A DNA stretch of 64,000 nt, taken from the NCBI GenBank assembly GCA_029532625.1, contig JARFXM010000007.1:744001-808000 (forward strand). Direction: 5' to 3'. This document shows positions 49,367-60,316 of this stretch, in pieces. The position numbers and the translations under genes are program-made. Source of the DNA: Lomentospora prolificans (taxonomy: Eukaryota; Ascomycota; Sordariomycetes; Microascales; Microascaceae). The notes below the pieces were generated by a model, which was not told the origin of the DNA, did no database searches, and saw nothing but the letters and a program-made list of their open reading frames with translations. Positions within the stretch are counted from its first letter, which is position 1. Each line of letters opens with the position of its first letter.

Positions 49367-49946
49367 TCCTAGCTGAATGAATGAAAAGACAAATTTTCAC
49401 ACAGAGGAGATCCCCCGATGGTTTCCAGCTGTAATTGTATGTGGGTTTTGGATGTTTAGTAGATTAATGTGATTGAGTGACCGGTGCCTTCGGCCCCGAG
49501 TGTTGCGGAGACTAGTACAATTTAGGGATAGTTCCCGATCTTCAATCACAAAACGTCCCGGCAAGACGGAGCGGGCCCGTCGGGAATATGACCCAGGCTT
49601 TGCCGATTTTGCTGGGGGAAATGAATAGACGCCATGGTACGATACGGAATTAGCCTTTCCGGACCAAAGTGAAGCCATTGTTTGGCGGTAAGAGTGGGAC
49701 AAACGCTTAATTCCATCAGCGTATTCGGGGTTGGGCCAATTGGCCAAATTCCAGGGGGAATATTGCGACGGCGGCATCCGGACTCATGAAAGTCCGCGAC
49801 CGGTCGGCGACCTCAAATACGGCTCGTTTCTTCGTCTTATTCAACGGATGAGACTACTGCTGCTAGATCATCATTTAGAATTGACTCTCTATCTTCACCT
49901 GTTGCACTCCCTATCTCGACACGAAGAACACCCGTACCTCAGCATT
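49367..49946. other. Promoter-side spacer of the EBP-like gene
   Basis: No gene is recognised. The frame of the next gene is open upstream to 49731, but the added residues are not membrane-like and a better start is at 49947. Confidence 0.55.
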
Positions 49947-50711
49947 ATGGAGTCTCCTGTGGCAGCGAGCATCGTTCATCCCTATTTCCCGACCAACGCG
50001 GAGCTACCTAATTACAGGGAAAACACTCTCCCCGTCCCTGCGCTTCTTGCTTGCTTCGCAGTCGGGGCTACTGCTATCCTCTCCGGCACTCACTATGTCG
50101 TCACCAAAGCCCGTCCCAGAATCACCAACGGCGATACATTAACGGCTATGTGGCTCGGTCTCTGTGGCTTCATCCACTTATTCTTCGAGGGTAAAAGAGG
50201 TTCACCGATAAAGGTCAATGCTAAGTGACTGAACTAACATTATGTCCAAATAGGCTACTTCGCCTATAACAACGCGGCTATGCCCTCGCGAACCGACCTT
50301 TTTGGCCAGCTTTGGAAGGAATACTCCCTCTCTGACATCCGTTACTTGACCCGCGACCCTTTCCTAGTCTGTATGGAAACCGTTACCGCCTTCTGTTGGG
50401 GTCCTCTCTCCTTCATCTGTGTTGGCCTCATCGCGATGAAACATCCGGCGAGGCACCCTGTGCAGCTTATTATCAGTGTTGGCCAAATCTATGGAGATAT
50501 TTTGTACTATGCTACTGTATGGTTCGAGGTACAAAAAGGCGCCATCTTCTGTCGACCTGAGCGATACTACTTCTGGGCTTACTTCTTCCTTATGAACGCA
50601 TTCTGGATTGTCTTCCCCTCTATCTTAGTGTTCCAGAGCGTGTTTGCGACCATAAACGCGTTCAAGGTAGCGCAGAAGAGTGGGATTACCATCTCGAAGA
50701 AGCATAACTAG
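49947..50711 (+). CDS. EBP/EXPERA-domain sterol-isomerase-like membrane protein, 233 aa
   Basis: Multi-helix membrane protein of the emopamil-binding-protein (EXPERA) family. In animals and plants EBP moves the sterol double bond from C8 to C7 in the ER. Two exons: 49947-50190 and 50254-50711, with a 63-nt intron. Every residue known to matter in human EBP has a counterpart at almost the same number: His77 and Glu81 in FIHLFFEGYFAYN, Glu123 and Thr126 in CMETVTAF, Asn196 and Trp199 in LMNAFWI. Five membrane helices and a basic C-terminus (ISKKHN, close to a di-lysine ER signal) are visible. Length equals the family norm (about 230). The start at 49947 is chosen because MESPVAAS begins a compact cytosolic tail. 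Fungal ergosterol synthesis uses the unrelated ERG2 for this step, so this protein may act on another lipid or terpenoid. Confidence 0.88.
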
Positions 50712-51583
50712 AAGATATGCGGCAAAACCAGGCTGTCGTGACACGGTATATAGAGAGCACTCCTTAGAGACAGTTATATATCACCTATTTGTCACACATG
50801 CATGCAAAGGCTATTGTGAAAGAGCTGGCAATATCTTTCAGAGCTGAATTTTGGCTGGTAACTAGTTTGGTTACTACAAGTCATAGTTCTGGTGCTTATG
50901 ACGCTCACAGTCATTATACCCATACCCTATATATAAGCCCAAGTTCGCCTACCAGCTCAACAAGGAGAGTATTCTGTAAATACTGTCCTTTGCGTGTATC
51001 CCAGATATCCCCAGTTAGCCCATTCCGCCCACTGACATATAGCTTCTCGCTGACGATTCACCTCTAGTCCTAAAGTTCAATTTCCATGTGCTAGGGCTTC
51101 TCGACAGGACGGAACCATGCTATCTCCCTAACCACTGTGGCTCGATGCAAGTTGCTCTCTAAAGCTTTGTATTTTGGAGGGCGTCCGACAATGGCAGTAT
51201 CTGAGTTGCGCAGTCGTCATAAGTAAGGAGTCGCCGTACCATCCGCAGTGAGATAACCTTTGAGAGTCATGCTCTTGGGGTTCCAGCTGGGGGAAACCTG
51301 AGTGTGGTGTTCAATGTTTGGCCACCTTGGGCTTTGAGGCTAAACCCAATTAGGAAGTAAGGTTGGCCAAGACTTTTTCCAAAGCCACCATGACATTTCC
51401 CACCCCGCCCCAGGCACTCCCGCGTATGCAGATCATTTAGTTCGGAAACGAGGACCAAACAAAATAGACTCATGGCCCATCTCAAAATACCTCCAACTAC
51501 CTATTCGGTCTGCATCAAATTTTTCCTCACTTCTCTTTTCCCGAGCTGGGAGGAAGAAATCGACCATTTCCCCGCATCCCATC
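50712..51583. other. Spacer before the Zn2Cys6 regulator
   Basis: No gene is recognised. It contains the 3' end of the EBP-like transcript and the regulator's promoter. The frame at 50789-51067 is Ser/Thr-rich without motif. Confidence 0.55.
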
Positions 51584-53313
51584 ATGTCTGAGACGCCAAG
51601 TCCCCCGAGCGTGCCGAACCCGCGCTGGCAATGCTGGGAGTGCCAGCGCCGACGGCTCGTTTGCGACTCGGCGCGTCCCATATGCAATAAGTGCAAGACT
51701 TCTGGGATAACATGCCCCGGATATGACGATAAGAAGCCACTAACGTGGCTGGCCCCCGGAAGGGTGGTAGCCCGTAACAGACAGAGGAAACCAAACGCGA
51801 CGACCAAAGACCCTAAAAAGGATAGTCGGAAAAAGAAGTCGCTCACGGTACGGCCAGCGCCGCTGCCAGCAACGCCATCTAGTCCCCCAAAGATCATTTT
51901 TGTTTCATCTCTACAAACAAAGCGCTTGAGAACAGACCTTTGTGACGCTATTGAAGCGGCTGATTTCTGTAAGTCCTTTGCTATGAGAGGCCTGCTTGCT
52001 AGGAGTGGCCGTATTGTCCCACACATGCCAAACGGCATGCTCTTCTAACTTGATTTTTGGGTTAGATACCAATCACATATATCCCCGAATGATGGACACG
52101 CTACTTGTTCCCGAGTCGGCCATGATACCTTTAATGGACTTCAACCTCGCCCTTCTCTCTCCCCTCACTATCCATACCATTGTCTGTCTCTCACTTGGGT
52201 ACCGTATCCACAACATCTCAAGGCAGGCGGACATGGAATTGTTACGGCACTTATGGAGTCGACTCTATCTGCACCGTGGGGCGGCTATTCGGATTCTCAA
52301 CCAAGACATTGCGCGGGAAGATACGCGCGCCAGCGATACTACCATCAGCGGCCTTGTGGTATTCCTCGTACAAGAGGTGAGTGTCGATCGACCCATCCCG
52401 CAATGGCTAGAAGAGTTACTAAACCGCTCCAAGATCCAACAATCGATTGATCCCAATTGGAAGTACCACTTCGAAGGAGCCATGGAGCTGACGAAAATTC
52501 GAGGCGGGCTAGTCGCGTTGTGCCGCCAAACAGCTTGGCTTAGGTCCATCGTCACGCTCCTCCTGATGTATGTTGGGTTGCATCGCACTCCACGAGCTAA
52601 TCTTGCTGACCAAACGGCAATATAGGGTCGGTGTAATGGGAAACACAACGACACCGGCATCAAACCAACTTAGCCCTACGCTCCACCTAGAGATGATAGA
52701 CGCTATATCCGAGGTCTTCGAAAGCGGCAAAGTCGCACCCAGCCTTTGCCCGAAAGAGCTGTTCCTCCTACTCATAAAGATAAATAGCCTACGATTCCGG
52801 GCAGTAACCACAGACCTGCCTAGAAGGGCCTCCCGACCAGTGGTCGACGCGATCCTGAGAGAAATCGACGCCTTCTCTCCTTCGGAATGGGCTGCTACCA
52901 AGGAGATGTACCATAAAGAATGGTCTCTATTGGCTGCCCTATTCCGGAGTACCACGGCGCTGTACTGTGTATGTTCTCTCCAGAGCGTCTCCGTGTTGCC
53001 TTCCACGGTCGGGATTGAAAATACCAAGGCACAATATCGCACCCGCCACTTCGAGCTCTTGGAAAAAGCAATGAAAACGCGGCGAGTAGTTCACAGCACG
53101 CTGTGGCCCCTAGTTGTCGCCGGCGTGGATTGTGTCGGAGGCGGAGCGTCGGTAGACAGGAGAGAGTTTATTGACACTTCATTGTTATCACTGAGTCAAG
53201 ACATAGGCTCATTTTCGCCAAAATTAGCAAAGGCGACGTTGAATAAGTTTTGGCAGTCTGGGAAGACGAAGTGGGATGACTGTTTCGACAGGTCATATGT
53301 GTTTATGGGATAA
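51584..53313 (+). CDS. Zn2Cys6 transcription factor, about 524 aa
   Basis: Fungal nuclear regulator with an N-terminal binuclear zinc cluster. Cys at residues 17, 20, 27, 34, 37 and 44 give the exact C-x2-C-x6-C-x6-C-x2-C-x6-C spacing, followed by a basic linker (residues about 60-90, RNRQRK and KKDSRKKK). Three exons: 51584-51968, 52066-52567 and 52626-53313; introns are 97 and 58 nt. The rest is helical and of the fungal-specific transcription-factor type (probably Fungal_trans_2), with conserved-looking blocks at MDFNLALLSPLTIHTIVCLS, LWSRLYLHRGAA and LEMIDAISEVFE. It lies between the EBP-like and RTA1 genes, all on the plus strand, and may control them; no binding sites could be established. 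Confidence 0.9.
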
Positions 53314-54008
53314 TAGGTTAACGGGAATCCCCGAGAAAGAAAAGCCTTGGGGCTGCACGATGATGCACATGATAATACCCCTCTCAATACGTTCTGCTTG
53401 CTTCATGCTAGCTAGCATAACTCTGCTTCATGTTTAGAATAGGTTGAATGGAATACCACCCGGTCTGCTCATCGTTCTAGAACCAATCGTAGCAGCCGAA
53501 TCCGCCTGGGGGGAGAAATGAATGCACGTCGCCTCGCAGATGTCTGCAAAAAGTGCAAGCGAAACAGGGCCAGCCAACTGAGGCCCGACCGCTACATCAG
53601 ACCGAATCGGGTAACACGCCGCGCCGACTGTGGCGTGGCCAGCCAGGCGGGGGCAATTTAATGAGCCACTCAAACGGCTGACCGATCCATGCATGCGCAG
53701 CCCCCAAAACCCCGACAGCCTGGCCGGTACCCAAGACCTTGTATTTCCTAATCCGGCCAGATGTGCCGCTGCATCACACAGCTCAACCCGTCCAAGACAT
53801 TCTCGAGCGCGACATGACATCAAAGATAAATAGCTCTCCCCAGCCCGGCGTCAGGAGAGTAAGAATTCAAACCATTTTCCTAATCACACTATCCTCTCTT
53901 GATACCCCCGCTTCTTTGGCCTCTTATTTTCGCTGCTTAGCACATTCAACTTAACTCTACATATTATCTTTAATAATACTCTCCTTAAGTCGCCGAGGAT
54001 TTGAAAGG
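53314..54008. other. Spacer before the RTA1 gene
   Basis: No gene is recognised. A minus-strand frame at 53434-53823 (129 codons) has no motif. The last 200 bases are CT-rich and would form the RTA1 leader. Confidence 0.55.
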
Positions 54009-55209
54009 ATGGCGTCTGGGGAACCTGGTACGTACATCCCGGTGGCCGTGGCGGAAGCCTAACCCCTAATTGACACTAATATAAAGTTCTCCAGTGCCTG
54101 GCAGCGTCTACATATATGCTCCTAATAAAGGAGCAGCAATCTTCTTTACCGTTGCATTCTTCGCGACATTTATAATACACCTGTGGCAGTCTTAGTAAGC
54201 CTATACTCTTTCGAGGGCCTCAACCACTGAGCATTTACTTACAGACGGCCGATAGCCGATACAAGAGCTTCAAGGTCACCGCGCTTCTCCCATTCTGCGG
54301 TGTGTTATTCGTGGCTGGTTTCGCCGCCAGGATATATGGCGCCTACAACTATAGCGATGTCGACGCCTACGTGGCCAGCATTGTTCTCATTTATATGTCG
54401 CCGTACGTGCCGTCGCTCATATCTAAACAACACAGACACTTACCATGCCTCTCATGTATAGACCCCTCCTCGAGCTCTCCAATTACCACATACTGGGACG
54501 AGTCCTGTACTATGTGCCCCATCTTTCTCCGACCCACCCTGGTCGTGTACTCACCACCTTCGGCATGCTCTCCGCCATCGTCGAGGTCCTCAACGCCATC
54601 GGCGTCATGTACATCACCAACCCCAACGTACGGGACAAGGCCAAAGACGTAGGCCACATCATGATGCAGGTCGGCCTGGTCCTCCAGCTCCTCGTCATCT
54701 CGGCGTACTACGTCCTCGCCGGCCTCTTCCACTACCGCTGCAAGCGCGGCAACGTCCAGTCTAAAAATGTTTACGGCATTCTGTTGACGCTGTACGTCAG
54801 CAGCTCGCTCATCCTCACTCGCACCATTTACCGTGCTGTGGAGCACTTTGGATTCGAGGATGCGATTAAGAAGGCGTCAGACGGAGGGAGGATGACCCTG
54901 AATCCCATCCTGAAATATGAGTGGTTCTTCTACGTGTTTGAGGCTATGTTGATGCTTGTCAATATGGTCATGTGGAACGCCCGACATCCCGGCCGGTACA
55001 TTCCTAGCGATCACCGTATATACCTCTCGAAGGACGGTATTACCGAGACACAAGGAGAGTCTCCATGGGGGGAGAAGCCTTGGTATATCCACGTCATCAT
55101 GGGCATGATTGACCCTTTCGGTTGCATTGAATTGGTCGCCAAAAGGAGCCATAAGCCCTGGGAAAAAGAGAATAACGACGATGGGGTGAAGCAGCCAACG
55201 TTGGTATGA
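54009..55209 (+). CDS. RTA1-like membrane protein, about 337 aa
   Basis: Seven-helix protein of the fungal RTA1 family, whose yeast members (RTA1, RSB1, RTM1) act in lipid translocation and resistance to sterol-directed or lipophilic toxins. Four exons: 54009-54027 (19 nt), 54095-54194, 54256-54402 and 54462-55209; introns are 67, 61 and 59 nt. The tiny first exon (MASGEP plus one base) is inferred because it alone gives a Met start in frame with VPGSVYIYAPNKGAA. Family features are HLWQSYRYKSFKVT, the Glu/Asn-bearing helix LSAIVEVLNAIGV, the central LILTRTIYRAVE followed by FGF, and EWFFYVFEAMLML then HPGRY. The C-terminal tail is hydrophilic. Neighbours suggest a link to sterol or lipid handling, which is inference. 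Confidence 0.9.
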
Positions 55210-55696
55210 GTACCGGATGATTGGATGGAGAATGTGGAGCAGGATACTCGGGGCGGGAAAGATAAATGGGGCTCCTCTATAGTTCCAGATGTGTCTTGTG
55301 TTTTTTATAGTCGGTTTCTAGATTTTTCTCATCCTCTATAGGCATTTCCTTTGTCGTTTCCTTATGCGTACCTCTTAATACCGAACTCAACATTTTCCTG
55401 AATGGCACAGTGCCTTCGACTTTACCTCATGTCAATCAGATCCATAGGCAAAACAAGGTCCCTCAACCACAGCCGAGATATCTCTTCGTCTAACTACACA
55501 GGACAGACAGGAATACTGTCGAAGCAACTCTCGATTGGATGCCCACCCGAGTCGCATGGCAATATCCTCGATGCCTTCGAAAGATGTATCAGGACCATGC
55601 CCTTCTAAGTCCATATACTGCGCCTCTACGAAAATTCGGCCCACCGTTTAAGATGACGACAAAGCTTTCCCCTTGGGTTCTTAGGTGAAGTCATTG
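55210..55696. other. Convergent spacer between RTA1 and HET genes
   Basis: This short region holds the two 3' ends. The only frames (about 70 codons) are not protein-like. Confidence 0.6.
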
Positions 55697-57607
55697 TTAG
55701 ACAAGCTCTATAGTCTCGGTGGCAACACCTGAAGTTTCCACTAAATCGTTCAGTTTCTTGTAATTTGATCCGTCCAAATACGCCTGGCCAACTACCTTAT
55801 ACATCTTCTCCCCAACGCTTCGTAGAGATATGGGCCTTTCGCAGCCCTGTATTAGCCAAATCTCGTCCCCCGCTTCCCCCCACTTTTGCGTCAGGCCAGG
55901 CCGTCCGTCCTGAGCAACAAAAGGAAGACAAGTAATCATCGTCCACCACGTAAACTGCACGAATGCCTTAGCCGGGCCAAAGTATCCCTCGTTCATGCTC
56001 AGGAACTTGTGTAGCGGGAAAATCGAGGGATCGAATCCCTCCTCTTTTATTTGTTCGGCCTCCACGAGCTTGGAAGCACTCAAATAAAGCACTTCCTTGG
56101 CTTCATCGTGTTCGAACCGGGAGATATAATCCGCCATCGCAAGGGTCCGAACAACTGATTTCCACTCGTCGGTGGCTGTAATATCGGTTTCGGCGCTTTC
56201 AGCTGGGTTATTTGTTGTGCTCGTTGACCGTATACTGCTGGAATTCGAGCGGCATGCCATTTCTCTACATGTACTGATGAAGTGCAATAAAGTCTGGCTC
56301 AGAACGTCTTCTTCGAACTCGTCTCTATAAATTCGTTTCACCACGTTGACCCTTACTCCAGTAACCGCTAACTTTAGCCCATCTGGAGAGATCTTGGCAG
56401 GAGGGCGTGAGCCTACACGGATAGGGTCCATGGGAGGCAGCTTACTATCCAGACCAGAGCCATGTGCATACCTCCAATCGGGAACCCAAGTTGGTATTAC
56501 GGGATCCGCGGCTTGCTTCTCGCTTTGGTGTAGATTTGCGAAGAGAAGAAATCTAGTCGACCCATATTTATGGATGAGTGACTTTGCTACCTCGGCGTAC
56601 ACACGAGCGACACTGAACGAGTAGTCAACCTCAAGGTCGCCTTCGGTAAAGTCTTTGGCTAGAAACATGATCCCGTAAACCCGGTCCCGATCGTCGGTAC
56701 AGTTGAGGGAGTTTACATTTTGTAAGGTGTACAACAGGTCCAAGTCTTCCGTAGAGAGAGTTGATCCCTTGGTAGCAGCCTCTGGGTTGCTCGAACCGAA
56801 TTTGTCAGGTAGAATAACAGTAGGCTTCTTTGTTCCCCAATCCCACCAAGTAGACTGCATCACGTTGCTCAACTGCATCTCGTTGCATAGCCTCAAATAG
56901 TGGACAAGGGTGGCCGCCTCCAGAACCGTGGCTTTGCAATGAACTGAAATAACCGATGCGTTGCTAATCTCTTGCTGGATCCAAACCCTCTTCCAGTATG
57001 CATTCTGAAAGATTTTCACAACTGGATCCCAAAAGTCGGGGGTATCGCCGAGGTCCTGAATCGTGCTTTGGGCGTTGAGAGTTGAAAGTTTGGTAAACGC
57101 AGGACTAGCCTCATCGATGTCTTCATCCAGCCAAACTCGTACTACAGCGGCCTCTCTGTATATTTTTCTCATCAGCTGGACTTGAGCGGCTCGTTCTGCG
57201 AGATCATCCTGGTTGATGCATATCGCGTCAATCCATATCCGGAGAGGCTCAGCTTCTTTCCTCAAAGCTCTAAGGATCTCCATGAGACGCCTCGATATGG
57301 CAAAAGGGTTTCCATTTAGAATGATGTCGCATCTTTCTGTCACGTCGCCCCACATGTACGAAAGGGCGTGGAAAGGGACGGAATGCTGCTGGTCAAGGCG
57401 GACGGAGACGAACACGGCGGAAACAGTTGCAGTGTGTGCCGCCGCGCGTAGCTCCAAGACTCGGATCTCGCCTCCTACCGAGTCTAAAGGCTCATATTGG
57501 GCATTTGTGGTCATGTTCGCCGCGGCGTCTTGTGCCTGGTTGAAGCAAAAGGTTTGAAGCCGGATGTCGCCTGTGCTCACACTGGTGCAGCGGGCTTCAG
57601 CCCCCAT
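55697..57607 (-). CDS. HET-domain protein (heterokaryon incompatibility), up to 636 aa
   Basis: Intronless gene with an N-terminal HET domain, found in proteins that trigger programmed cell death when genetically different fungal hyphae fuse and proposed to act in fungal innate immunity. Counting from the first Met, the HET blocks are YEPLD...IRVLEL (38-53), FHALSYMWGD (79-88), LNGNPFAIS (97-105), LRIWIDAICINQDD (122-135) and AAVVRVWLDED (153-163). The remainder is helical with the common HET C-terminal pattern ending GCERPISLRSV and VVGQAYLDG. The second Met at 57514 (MTTNAQYEPLD) is a more usual HET start, so the true protein may be 605 aa. No NACHT, ankyrin or WD40 repeats are attached. 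It is divergent from the methyltransferase gene. Confidence 0.92.
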   Translation of the reverse strand: MGAEARCTSVSTGDIRLQTFCFNQAQDAAANMTTNAQYEPLDSVGGEIRVLELRAAAHTATVSAVFVSVRLDQQHSVPFHALSYMWGDVTERCDIILNGNPFAISRRLMEILRALRKEAEPLRIWIDAICINQDDLAERAAQVQLMRKIYREAAVVRVWLDEDIDEASPAFTKLSTLNAQSTIQDLGDTPDFWDPVVKIFQNAYWKRVWIQQEISNASVISVHCKATVLEAATLVHYLRLCNEMQLSNVMQSTWWDWGTKKPTVILPDKFGSSNPEAATKGSTLSTEDLDLLYTLQNVNSLNCTDDRDRVYGIMFLAKDFTEGDLEVDYSFSVARVYAEVAKSLIHKYGSTRFLLFANLHQSEKQAADPVIPTWVPDWRYAHGSGLDSKLPPMDPIRVGSRPPAKISPDGLKLAVTGVRVNVVKRIYRDEFEEDVLSQTLLHFISTCREMACRSNSSSIRSTSTTNNPAESAETDITATDEWKSVVRTLAMADYISRFEHDEAKEVLYLSASKLVEAEQIKEEGFDPSIFPLHKFLSMNEGYFGPAKAFVQFTWWTMITCLPFVAQDGRPGLTQKWGEAGDEIWLIQGCERPISLRSVGEKMYKVVGQAYLDGSNYKKLNDLVETSGVATETIELV

Positions 57608-58892
57608 TTTTGCCTGCGCCGTTTCACTTGTGCTCGTTCAATTATTACCCCTCACTTTGCTAAACGCCGCAGTGATTTTCTTTTTTTGACGAAAATAAGT
57701 GCTCAGCATCCATTCAATCTCGTCCAGTAGGTGCGAGTCAGTAATACACGCATGGTCCTAATCATGGTCCTAAACCCTCTGGTTCGTTCTAAATTGATCC
57801 ACGCACGCATTTATGGATCTTTCTTTGCTTTGTCTTCCTCTTTCCCTTTCTCGCACGCGCTTGCCTGTCCAAGAGCAGACTGTTAACGTCCCGATGTCCC
57901 TAATAGTGTGGAACCAGCTCCGCCAGCCCGTGCTTGTGTCATTGTTGGACGACGAAGGCGAAAGCCGGGTATTAACTAGTCCACAAGAAAGTTGGAAATG
58001 CGAGTTCTCGTTACACACGACCGCATCGCGAGTATCAGAGCCATCGATGACGAGGCCCGGAATAAACCCCGCTCTCCCTTTAATCCCGTGAGTTTAAGTC
58101 AGCGGTACATTATCAGCTGAACCCCTTGGCCCCGGGTTGGAAACGTGCGACCCATATTGATCAACGAATGCGCCCCGGACGGTGGTGAACACCCCGGTCG
58201 GTCGTAGCATTGTCAAGGCCAGGCGTATCAGTGGGAATTTGGGCCGAAGGCAAACAAAAGGCAGTTTCTTGGTGTTAATAGTTGGCTTATGTAGCCGCCA
58301 ATCGGGTGGCATCGCCAGCTGCTTGACAGACTGCACCCCTCGACCTTGCGTCTTCGGCCGCAGGATAATCACCAACGTGCAGTGCCAACTGCATATATTT
58401 GCTCTCCCCGGGCCATGTTCACACCAGCCAACATCGCGGCCCGGTGAGGTCAATGGCACCATGCCCCACGTATCTGGGCGCCCAGCCACTTTAACCTGCA
58501 GCGGCTCCAGGGCATTTGCATCCCGGGATGAAGCCATGCTGGTGATGTGAATAACTTGGTCCACCCGTCCGCGGGGGTTTACCGGCGAAGCTTCTGACAA
58601 CCGGCATCATTCAAGCCTGCAACTTGTGGTCAGTCGGAACCAGTTCCATTCGAACCCCCCACCTACCCGCGTCGCCTGGAAGCAACAGTATGGACCAAGG
58701 CCTTCAGATGTGTTGCTCATTAATTTGCGACAGGCCCCCGGACGCCCGGATCTCGTCCCCTTTACCGCCTCCCCCTTTTCACGTTTTGGAATTTCCCGTC
58801 CTGTTAGTATCCCTCCCGATTGTCAGAGAGGGGCCGTGATTCATAATATATCGCACTACTTGAGCCAAAGTGGATGAAAAAAGTCTTCCGCC
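57608..58892. other. Divergent promoter region between HET and methyltransferase genes
   Basis: These 1.3 kb contain no recognised gene and must hold both start regions. A 168-codon minus-strand frame at 58094-58600 has no motif. CT-rich stretches at 57820-57860 and 58740-58790 are candidate leaders or promoter elements. Confidence 0.5.
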
Positions 58893-60316
58893 ATGTCTGC
58901 CTCACTACCTGCTGCACCACTCTCTCCAGAGAATGAGAACAATGCGTCGATCGAACTGGTACGTGTTAGCTCCAGAGTTTGGCGTCATTCAATTGGTATA
59001 GAAAATGCGGCCGTTCTCATGCAAGAATAGGATCCCGAGTTTGGCGATGGTGACTCGGCCTATGCTCAATCGTAAGCAATTCCGTCCCTAGTATTCGAAA
59101 TCGGCTGGGCTGATGAGAACCCTAGACTTATGTCGGATACAACTACGCTGAGTTCGTCTGTGCTGCATTACAAGTGGGAGAATGGTAGACGGTATACCGC
59201 AGCTGAGGATACCAAATACTGGTAAGCAAGGGTGGCTGGCCAGTGCCCGATTTCGGTCCATGAGTCTAACCTTCTCGGCAGGGGCCCGAATGACGATAAG
59301 CAACAAGATGTTGAAAGTTTGCTGTATGTCGATATACGGACGAGTCGGTCTATTGAACGTCACTAACCGCTGCCATCAGACACGAGTTGCATAAACTCAT
59401 TCTAGATAACAAGCTACACCAGTCACCGCTCACAGAACCCAAGGTATGGCTGGAGGTTATCTCGTTAGTAGAAGGCTTCCCCTAACGAACGCGCCCTGCG
59501 ATGGAAACATAGACGGCTCTAGATGTCGGTTGCGGTACCGGCAGTTGGGCAATGTAAGGCCATCATATTTCGCGTTGAAAAGAAGGACGTTGACGCTGAC
59601 GGAATACCCCGACAGCGAGTTTGCCGACAAGTATACGGCTTGCACTGTGACGGGCGTCGATCTATCACCGATCCAACCATCTTTCGTCCCGCCAAACTGC
59701 CGGTTCGTAGTAGACGACATAAATAAGCCATGGACTTATCCCGAGAACCATTTCGACTTCGTTCACGTCCGCAATATGCTTGGAACTGTCCCGAGCTGGG
59801 CTGATTTCCACCAGAACACTTTCAAGCATGTTAAGCCGGGTGGCTGGGTCGAGCAAGTCGAACTCTCCTGCATCACCCGCTCCGACGACGATTCCATCCC
59901 TCCCGGGTCCGCCATAAGCAAGTGGCCCGAGCTATTCGTCGACATTGGTAAAAAGTTTGGCGTTTCCTTCCACGCCTCGGAGGAGGCGCGTGCTGCCATC
60001 TCTGACGCCGGATTCGTTAACGTAACCGAGCGCGTTATTAAAGTGCCACTCGGGCCTTGGCCTAGGGATCCCAAACTAAAGGTGTGGGGTCAGTGGTATC
60101 GGTATTCATGCCTGGAGGGACTGGAGGGATTTGCACTTCGGTCCATGGTCGATGTGTTGAACGTATGGCCAACCCAGACCCTTGAATGAGAATCGGTAAT
60201 AGGTAATTAATGCTGACTCGGTACTTCAGTGGAGCTACGAATCTGCGCAACTCTTCCTCGCGGAAATGCGCAGAAACCTTAAGGATCCTAGGATTCACTC
60301 ATATACCAACTTGTGA
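58893..60316 (+). CDS. LaeA-like SAM-dependent methyltransferase, about 327 aa
   Basis: Class I methyltransferase of the fungal LaeA/TAM-like group. LaeA itself is a global regulator of secondary metabolism; most relatives have unknown substrates. Eight exons: 58893-58958, 59031-59071, 59126-59221, 59282-59323, 59380-59443, 59513-59553, 59616-60162 and 60230-60316; introns are 54-72 nt, and all junctions keep frame and restore family sequence. Visible parts are the N-terminal signature YKWENGRRY then PNDDKQQD, SAM motif I ALDVGCGTGSWAI (105-117), VTGVDLSPIQP, CRFVVDDINKPW, HFDFVHVRNMLG, and the motif-IV-like KPGGWVEQVE. The C-terminus WSYESAQLFLAEMRRNLKD closes the domain. The last exon is needed for this C-terminus; without it the frame ends at 60189. 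Confidence 0.9.

Noticed and set aside
56020..56040. Sequence resembling a tRNA B box (GGATCGAATCC)
   Set aside because: It lies inside the HET coding sequence, and no A box or cloverleaf could be drawn around it.
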